A stretch of 27,787 bases of DNA from contig NZ_JOJM01000135.1 of the NCBI RefSeq assembly GCF_000720325.1, positions 1 to 27,787 on the forward strand, in the 5' to 3' direction. The stretch comes from Streptomyces sp. NRRL B-1347. Lineage in GTDB: Bacteria > Actinomycetota > Actinomycetes > Streptomycetales > Streptomycetaceae. The translations under genes were made by a program, and so were the position numbers. The notes under the pieces were generated by a model that was not told where the DNA came from, ran no database searches, and was given only the letters and a program-made list of their open reading frames with translations. Every line of letters begins with the position of its first letter. Position 1 is the first letter of the stretch. Positions 10,301-17,980 of this stretch are shown piece after piece.

Positions 10301-11112
10301 CATGGGCGCTGCTCGTCCCCGAAGGCCCCGAGCAGCCGTGGAGCGCCGCCGCCGAGCGCGCCCTGGCCGCGGGCGGCACCCGCGTCGTCGCGGTGCGCGT
10401 CCCGGAGGCCGCGAGCACCGACCGCGCCGCCGTCACCGCGCTGCTGCGGCAGCAGGAGGCGGCGGAGTGGAACGGCGTCCTGTCGCTCCTCGCCCTGGCC
10501 GCGCCCGAGCGGGCCGGAGCCACCGAGGAGACGCCGGTCGCCGCGCTGCGCACGGCCGTTCTCCTCCAGGCCCTCGGTGACGCGGGCAGCACCGCCACCG
10601 TCTGGGCCGCGACCCGCGGCGCGGTGTCGACCACGCCCGCCGAGGCCCCCGCCGACCCGGCGCAGGCAGCCGTGTGGGGGCTCGGCCGCGTCGCCGCGCT
10701 CGAATACCCGCAGACCTGGGGCGGCCTCGTCGACCTGCCCGAGGCCGCCGACGCCGCCGCCGTCACCGGGCTCACGCAGGCCCTCGGCGCACTGGAGGGC
10801 GAGGACCAGGTCGCCGTGCGCGGCTCGGGAGTGTTCGTACGCCGCCTCGTGCGCGCCGTACCCGGCGAGGCGCCGCAGCAGGAGTGGACGGCGCGCGGCA
10901 CCGCCCTGATCACCGGCGGCACCGGCGCGCTCGGCGCGCACGTGGCCCGCTGGCTGGCCCGGGCGGGCGCCGAGCACCTGGTGCTCACCAGCCGCCGCGG
11001 CCCCGACGCGCCGGGCGCGGCCGAACTCCGGGCCGAACTGGAGGAGTCGGGCGTACGCGTGACCGTCGCGGCCTGCGACGTCGCCGACCGGGATGCGCTG
11101 GCGCGGCTCCTG
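7204..11112 (+). CDS. Gene B segment 1: docking domain, KS-AT(malonyl)-KR3 start
   Basis: Residues 1 to about 34 form the N-terminal docking coiled coil ([20 protein letters not shown]). The KS runs from about 7306 to 8590: Cys codon 7819-7821, His 8224-8226 in EAHGTGT and His 8344-8346 in NIGHTQ. AT3 begins near 8974 with GQGSQ, has Ser 9244-9246 in GHSIGE and HAFH at 9544-9555, so malonyl-CoA is predicted. It is the only complete AT in the window and served as the yardstick for the others; its post-AT linker ends in [13 protein letters not shown] near 10018. The KR3 structural part spans about 10075-10890 and the NADPH site GGTGALG starts near 10915. The frame is lost near 11112; about 245 bases, including the KR catalytic Ser and Tyr, are missing compared with KR4. 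Confidence 0.92.
9085..9118 (+). repeat. Identical 34-nt block, copy 2 (AT3)
   Basis: This is identical to copies 1 and 3 although the flanks differ at several synonymous sites. A second ATA codon stands just upstream (CAT ATA GAC). The palindrome lies at 9094-9101. Confidence 0.8.
10881..11009 (+). repeat. KR repeat patch, copy 1 (KR3)
   Basis: These 129 bases, covering the NADPH site and [10 protein letters not shown], match 15001-15129 at 127 positions by direct reading. The flanks diverge sharply. It looks like a gene conversion patch and is long enough to confuse short-read assembly; junction 5 lies about 100 bases downstream. Confidence 0.8.
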
Positions 11113-11120
11113 GCGCCTGG
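11105..11120 (+). other. Junction 5: KR3 internal loss with frame change
   Basis: [10 protein letters not shown] is followed in another frame by [12 protein letters not shown]. The NADPH site to GSGMA distance is 283 bases against 528 in KR4. The catalytic Ser and Tyr region is absent. Confidence 0.87.
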
Positions 11121-14100
11121 ACGCGCTCGCCGAGACCCGGCGGGCCGCCGGGCGCACCTCGACCTCCATCGCCTGGGGCCCCTGGGGCGGCAGCGGCATG
11201 GCCGCCGAGGGCGCGGCGGCCGAACGCCTCAAGCACGGCGTGATGCCGCCCATGGACCCCGATCTCGCGATCGCCGCCCTGCACCAGGCGCTGAGCCACG
11301 ACCGGACGCTGACCTCCGTCGTGGACATCGACTGGGCCCAGTACGCGCCCGGGTTCACCGCGGCGCGGCCCAGCCGCCTCTTCGCGGACGTCCCGGAGGC
11401 ACGCGCGGCCCTCACGCCGCCCGCCGAGCGGACCGGCGCCCCGGGTGCGGCGACGGGGCAGGCGCCCGCGAACGCGCTCGCCGACCGGCTCGCGGACCTC
11501 GCCCCCGAGGACCGCGAAGCCGCCGTCCTCGACCTGGTGCGGCAGCGGGCCGCTGACGTCCTCGGCTACCCGAGCGTCGACGACATCCAGGTCACCCGCG
11601 CCTTCCGCGAGCTCGGCTTCGACTCCCTCACGGCAGTCGAACTGCGCAACCTGATCGGCGCGGCCACCGGCCTCAAGCTCCCCACCACGCTGGTCTTCGA
11701 CTACCCCACACCGGCCGCGCTCGCCGCCCATCTGCGCACCGAACTGCTCGGCGACGAGGCCGGTACCGAGCCCGCCGCGCCCGCGCCCGCCACCGGCGGC
11801 GCCACCACCGACGAGCCCCTCGCCATCATCGGCATGAGCTGCCGTTTCCCCGGCGGCGTACGCAGCCCCGAGGACCTGTGGCGGCTCGTCGCCGACGGCG
11901 TCGACGCGATCGCGGAGTTCCCCGCCGACCGCGGCTGGGACACCGGGGCGCTCTACGACGCGGACGCGGGCCAGACCGGCACCTCGTACGTCCGCCAGGG
12001 CGGATTCCTCTACGACGCCGGACAGTTCGACGCCAAGTTCTTCGGCGTCAACCCGCGCGAGGCCCTCGCGATGGACCCGCAGCAGCGGCTCCTCCTGGAG
12101 ACGGCGTGGGAGGCCTTCGAGCGCGCCGGGATCGACCCGACGGGCCTCGGCGGCAGCCAGATCGGCGTGTTCGCGGGCACCAACGGCCAGGACTACACCG
12201 CGGGCGTCGACCACGTGCCCGACGAGGTCGAGGGCTACCTCGGCATCGGCAACGCCGCGAGCGTGGCCTCCGGCCGCATCTCGTACACCTTCGGCCTCGA
12301 AGGCCCGGCGGTGACGGTCGACACGGCGTGCTCGTCGTCGCTGGTGGCGCTGCACCTGGCGGCGCAGGCCCTGCGGCAGGGCGAGTGCACGATGGCGCTC
12401 GCGGGCGGCGTCTCGGTGATGTCGACCCCGGCGACCTTCGTGGAGTTCAGCCGTCAGCGGGGTCTCGCCACCGACGGCCGCTGCAAGGCGTTCGCGGAGG
12501 CGGCGGACGGCACGGGCTGGGGCGAGGGCGTCGGCATGCTCCTGGTGGAGCGCCTGTCGGACGCGCGCCGCAACGGCCACAAGGTGCTTGCTGTCGTACG
12601 TGGTTCCGCCGTGAACCAGGACGGCGCGAGCAACGGCCTGACCGCCCCCAACGGGCCCTCGCAGCGACGCGTCATCCGTGCCGCCCTGGCCAACGCGGGC
12701 CTGACGGCGGCCGACGTGGACGCGGTGGAGGCCCACGGCACCGGCACCACCCTCGGCGACCCGATCGAGGCGCAGGCCCTCATCGCGACGTACGGCAAGG
12801 AGCGCGCGACGGCCGAGCCGCTGTGGCTCGGCTCCATCAAGTCGAACATCGGGCACACCCAGGCCGCCGCCGGTGTCGCCGGGATCATGAAGATGGTCAT
12901 GGCGATGCGGCACGGCGTGCTGCCCAAGACGCTGCACGTGGACGCCCCGACGTCCGAAGTGGACTGGTCGGCGGGCGCCGTCGAGCTGCTCACCGGCACG
13001 CGCGAATGGCCGGAGCACGGCGACGGCACCCCGCGCCGCGCGGGCGTCTCGGCGTTCGGCGTGAGCGGCACGAACGCCCACGTCATCGTCGAGCAGGCGC
13101 CCTCGACGGGCGAGCCGGCGCCGACGGCGGACGGCGGCGAACCGCCCACGGCCGTGCTGCCGCTCGCCCTGTCGGCCAAGACCCCCGAGGCCCTGCGCGA
13201 GCAGGCGGACCGGCTCCTGACCCGGCTGCGGGCGGACGCCGGCGCCGAACCTGCGGACGTCGGCCTGTCGTTGGTGACGACCCGCTCCCGCTTCGAGCAC
13301 CGCGGAGTGGTGCTCGGCCGGGACCGTGAGGAACTGCTCGCCGGGCTCCAGGAGCTGGCGACCGGGACCGCGGCGGGGTCCACAGCCGGGACCGCGGCGG
13401 CCGCGCGGGCCGTGTCGGGGCGCGCGCCGGACGGCACGGTCCGACCGGTGTTCGTCTTCCCCGGCGAGGTCACCGAGTGGACCGACGCCGTGCGGGAACT
13501 GCGCGCCGATTCCCCGGTGTTCGCCGCCCGGCTGCGCGAGTGCGCGGACGCGCTCGGCGAGTTCGCGGAGTGGGACCTGTTCGAGGAGCTGGCCGGAGAC
13601 CGGCTGGACCGGGCGGACGTGGCCCGGCCGGTGCTCTTCGCCGTCCTGGTGTCGCTGGCCGCCGTGTGGCGGGCCGCCGGTGTCGAGCCCGCCGCCGTGG
13701 TCGGCCACGGCGCGGGTCAGATCGCCGCCGCCTGCGTGGGCGGGGCCCTGACCCTGCGGGACGCGGCCCGCGCCGCGGCCCTGGGGGAGCGGTCCGGCGA
13801 GACCGGCGTGAACGGCGCGGACACTGACGAGGCCGCGTTCGCCGCGGCCGTCACCGAGCTGCTCGCCGCGGGCCACGGCCTGTTCGTCGAGGTCGGCCCG
13901 CACGCGGTGCTCGGCGACGCGCTGCGCCGCGCCATCGAGGCCGACGGCCGCCCCGCGGTCGTGCTCGGCTCTCCGCGCGGCGCCGATGACGGCGCGCACC
14001 GGCTCATGGCGGCCGTCGCCGACGCCCACGTCCACGGCGTCGAGCTGGACTGGGCGGCGTTGTACCCCGGCGCCCGCGCCACCGTCGACCTGCCCACGTA

Positions 14101-17100
14101 CGCCTTCCAGCACGAGCACTTCTGGCTCGTCGACGGGCGCGCCCCGGGAGGTGCGGCACAGCCCGCGACGCACGACACGGACGCCCGCTTCTGGGAGGCC
14201 GTGGAGCGCGAGGACCTGGAGCAGCTCGCCGCCGAGCTGGAGGTGGCGGAGGAGACCGCCGCGGAGCTGGGTTCCGTGCTCCCGGTGCTGTCGTCGTGGC
14301 GGCGGCAGCGGCGCGAGCGGTCCACGGTGGACGCCTGGCGCTACCGCGTCACCTGGAAGCCGCTGACCGGCGGCCTGCCGGGCCCGGCCCTCACCGGCCG
14401 CTGGCTGGTGGTCGTACCGGAGCGGGCCGCGGCGCACCCGTGGACGGCGGGCGTCACCGACGCGCTGACCCGCGCCGGTGCCGTGACCGCCGAACTCCGC
14501 GTGACCGACGACGAGTTGACTCCCGTGGCTCTCGCCGCCCGGCTGGGCGAGCACGCGGGGGACGGTGAGCTCGCGGGCGTCGTCTCCCTGCTCGCCCTCG
14601 ACGAGTCGCCCCTCGCGGACCACCCGGCCGTCTCCGCCGGGCTCGCGGGCACCGTCGCGCTGGTGCGCGCCCTGGAGGACACCGGGGGCGAGGCGCGCCT
14701 GTGGGCGCTCTCGCACGGTGCCGTCTCCACCGGCCGCAGCGACCGTCCGACGAGCACCGTCCAGGCCCAGCTGTGGGGCCTCGGCCGCGTCGTCGCCCTG
14801 GAGCACCCCGAGCGCTGGGGCGGTCTCGTCGACCTGCCGGCGGCGCCCGACGCCCGCGCCGCGGCCCGGCTCGCCACCGTCCTGGCGGGCATCCCCGCGA
14901 CCGACGGCGACTCCGGCCGGGAGGACCAGCTCGCCGTGCGCGGCTCGGGCGTCTTCGCCCGCCGCCTCGCGCACGCGCCCCTCGACACCCGCCCGGCGGA
15001 GGAGTGGACGGCGCGCGGCACCGCCCTGATCACCGGCGGCACGGGTGCGCTCGGCGCGCACGTGGCCCGCTGGCTGGCCCGGGCGGGCGCCGAGCACCTG
15101 GTGCTCACCAGCCGCCGCGGCCCCGACGCCCCCGGAGCCGCCGAACTGAAGGCGGAGCTGGAGGAGTTGGGTGCGGCCGTCACCGTCGCCGCCTGTGACG
15201 TGGCCGAGCGCGAGTCCGTCGTACGCCTCCTCGACGGCCTCGCGGGCGACGGGCACACCGTCCGCTCCGTCTTCCACGCCGCGGGGGTGAGCCCGGCGCT
15301 GGCCCTCACCGACACCACCCCGGCGGACCTCGCGGAGGCGCTGGCCGCCAAGGCGGCGGGCGCCGCCCACCTCGACGAACTGGTCGCATCCGAAGGCCTC
15401 GACGCCTTCGTGCTCTTCTCGTCCATCGCCGCCGTCTGGGGCAGCGGCGGACAGTCCGGATACGGCGCCGCCAACGCCTTCCTCGACGCGCTCGCCGAGC
15501 GGCGCCGCGCCCGCGGCCTGCCCGCGACCTCGCTCGCCTGGGGCGCCTGGGGCGGCAGCGGCATGGCCGCCACCGCCGAGGCGGAGGAGCACCTGCGCCG
15601 CCGCGGCGTGGGGCTGCTCGTCCCGGACCTGGCCGTCGGCGCGCTCGCGCAGGCCCTCGCCCTCGACGAGACGTGCCTGACCGTGGCGGACGTGGACTGG
15701 GAGCGGTTCGCGCCCGCGTTCACCGCCGCCCGGCCCAGCCCGCTCCTCGGCGCACTGCCCGAGCTGCGGCCCCGCCCGAGCGCCGCCACGGCCGCCCCCG
15801 CGGGCGAGGCCGCGCCGGTGTCGGCGTGGGCCGCCGAACTCGCCGGGCACCCGGAGGCCGAGCGGCAGCGCGTCGTGCTCGACCTCGTGCGCGCAGAGGC
15901 TGCCGCCGCCCTCGGCTACGCGGGCGCCGAAGCCGTCGAACCCACCCGCGCCTTCCGCGAACTGGGCTTCGACTCGCTCACGGCGGTCGAGCTGCGCAAC
16001 CGGCTCGCCGCAGCCACCGAGGTCCAGCTGCCCGCCACCGCGGTCTTCGACCACCCGTCGCCGGACGTCCTCGCCCGGCATCTGCTGGCCGAACTCACCG
16101 GAGCCACGGCCGGACCCACCGGCACCACCGCCGCGACGACGGCACCGGCGCCGGTGGCACAGCCCGCCGACGTGGCCGAAGACCCCATCGCCATCGTGTC
16201 GATGAGCTGCCGCTTCCCCGGCGGCGCGCACACCCCCGAGGCGCTGTGGCAGCTCCTCGTCGACGGCACGGACGCCATCTCCGTCTTCCCCGCCGACCGC
16301 GGCTGGGACCTCGAAGGCGCCGGGCGCTACAGGCCCGAGGGCGGCTTCGTCTACGACGCGTCGGAGTTCGACGCCGGGCTCTTCGGCATCTCCCCGCGCG
16401 AGGCCCTCGCCATGGACCCGCAGCAGCGGCTCCTCCTGGAGACCGGCTGGGAGCTGTTCGAACGCATCGGCATCGCCCCCAAGTCCCTGCGCTCCACCTC
16501 CACCGGCGTGTTCGTCGGCTCGGGCTTCCAGGGGTACGCGACCGGGCTCGACAGCGTCCCCGAGGGCGTCGAAGGGCACCTGATGACGGGCACGTCCGGC
16601 AGCGTCATCTCCGGCCGCCTGTCGTACGCCTTCGGCCTCGAAGGCCCGGCGGTGACCGTCGACACCGCCTGCTCGTCCTCCCTCGTCGCGCTGCACCTGG
16701 CGGCGCAGGCGCTGCGCCAGGGCGAGTGCGACCTCGCCCTCGCGGGCGGCGTCACCGTGATGGCGACCGCCGGAGCCTTCGACGAGTTCAGCCGCCAGGG
16801 CGGCCTCGCGGGCGACGGCCGCTGCAAGCCGTACGCCGACGCCGCCGACGGCACCGGCTGGGGAGAGGGCGCGGGCCTGCTCCTCCTGGAGCGGCTGTCC
16901 GACGCCCGCCGCAACGGCCACGAGGTCCTCGCGGTCGTCCGGGGCTCCGCCGTCAACCAGGACGGCGCCAGCAACGGCCTCACCGCCCCCAACGGCCCCT
17001 CCCAGCAGCGCGTGATCACCCAGGCCCTCGCCAACGCCCGTCTCGCGCCCGAGCAGATCGACGCCGTGGAGGGCCACGGCACGGGCACCGCGCTCGGCGA

Positions 17101-17974
17101 CCCCATCGAGGCGCAGGCGCTCCTGGCCACCTACGGCCAGGACCGGCCCGCGGACCAGCCGCTGCTCCTCGGCTCGGTGAAGTCCAACATCGGCCACACC
17201 CAGGCCGCCGCCGGTGTCGCGGGCGTCATCAAGATGGTCATGGCCATGCGCCACGGCGTGCTCCCGCAGACGCTGCACGTCGACCGGCCGAGCACCCACG
17301 TGGACTGGTCCGCCGGAGCCGTCGAACTGCTCACCCAGGCCCGCGCGTGGCCCGACCGCAACGGCTCGCCGCGCCGCGCCGGCGTCTCCTCCTTCGGCGT
17401 GAGCGGCACCAACGCGCACGTCGTCGTCGAACAGGCGCCCCGGCGCGGCAAGGCCGCGGCCGAGCCGTCAGGGCCCGTCGACGCGGCCATCGGCACGGTG
17501 CCGTGGCAGATCTCGGCCCGCAGCGCGGACGCGCTGCGCGCCCAGGCCGGGCGGCTGCGGGAGCGCCTCATCGCCGACCCCGCCCTCGCCGCCGACCCCG
17601 GGGCCCGCGCCGACGTGGGCTGGTCCCTCGCCACGGGCCGCTCGCTCCTCGAACACCGGGCCGTCGTCCTGGGCCGGGAGCGGGACGACTTCCTGACCGG
17701 CCTCGAAGCACTGGCCTCCGGCGCGCCCTCGGGCGCCGTCGCGGGCGCGGTCGCCGAAGGCCGCCTCGCCGTACTCTTCACGGGCCAGGGCAGCCAGCGG
17801 ATCGGCATGGGCCGCGAGCTGTACGAGACGTTCCCGGTCTTCGCGGACGCGCTGGACGAGGTGTGTGCCCATATCGATCCGTGGATAGAACGTTCGCTCC
17901 AGAGCGTGATGTATGGTCCGGACGCCGACCTCCTGGAGCAGACCGGCTACGCGCAGCCCGCCCTCTTCGCCGTC
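11113..17974 (+). CDS. Gene B segment 2: KR3 end-ACP, module KS-AT(null)-KR-ACP, then KS-AT5 start
   Basis: This is the longest uninterrupted stretch. It opens with the KR3 C-terminus ([23 protein letters not shown]) and ACP3 (Ser 11624-11626). The second module follows. Its KS (about 11812-13099) has Cys 12329-12331, His 12734-12736 and His 12854-12856. Its AT (13445-14130) is degenerate. KR4 is complete, with NADPH site near 15035, Tyr 15461-15463, Trp 15437-15439 and no LDD, so A1 type. ACP4 has Ser 15974-15976. The third KS (16184-17440) has Cys 16670-16672, His 17075-17077 in EGHGTGT and His 17195-17197. AT5 starts near 17765 and is cut at about 17974, before its nucleophile Ser. The KS of the second module reads VNPREA where the others read ISPREA. 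Domains outside the second AT look functional. Confidence 0.93.
13445..14130 (+). other. Degenerate acyltransferase (AT-null) in the second module of gene B
   Basis: The domain is recognisably an AT of the methylmalonyl subgroup ([14 protein letters not shown], then AAVVGH). GQGSQ is replaced by GEVTE (13463-13477). The nucleophile motif GHSQGE reads GHGAGQ, with Gly instead of Ser at 13709-13711. The Arg seen in LRSLAIREL of AT6 is replaced (LGERSGE). About 118 residues carrying the YASH/HAFH motif are absent, and the short stretch [10 protein letters not shown] stands there instead. The C-terminal FVEVGPH (His codon 13901-13903) and [13 protein letters not shown] are kept. The frame is open throughout. 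In FabD terms the Gln, Ser, Arg and His of the active site are all lost, so this domain cannot transfer acyl groups by the known mechanism. Part of the central gap could be an assembly loss; the scattered substitutions are much less likely to be. Confidence 0.88.
15001..15129 (+). repeat. KR repeat patch, copy 2 (KR4)
   Basis: This is the partner of 10881-11009 with two mismatches, both near the Gly-rich NADPH loop. It lies in the intact KR4. Confidence 0.8.
17879..17912 (+). repeat. Identical 34-nt block, copy 3 (AT5)
   Basis: This is identical to copies 1 and 2, with the palindrome at 17888-17895. It lies about 60 bases before junction 6. Confidence 0.8.
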
Positions 17975-17980
17975 CCGGTT
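17968..17980 (+). other. Junction 6: AT5 internal loss with frame change
   Basis: QPALFAV is followed in another frame by [10 protein letters not shown]. The distance from the WIERS block to HAFH is 316 bases against 459 in AT2. The GHSxGE nucleophile motif is absent. Confidence 0.87.

Noticed and set aside
11113..11556. Continuation of the first gene B frame past junction 5
   Set aside because: The translation becomes Arg/Pro/Gly-rich without motifs, while another frame reads normal KR and ACP sequence.
13784..13840. Central gap of the degenerate AT as just another assembly join
   Set aside because: It cannot be ruled out for the gap itself, but the Gln, Ser and Arg replacements lie at separate sites in continuous sequence and are not explained by a join. 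I therefore kept the domain as degenerate.
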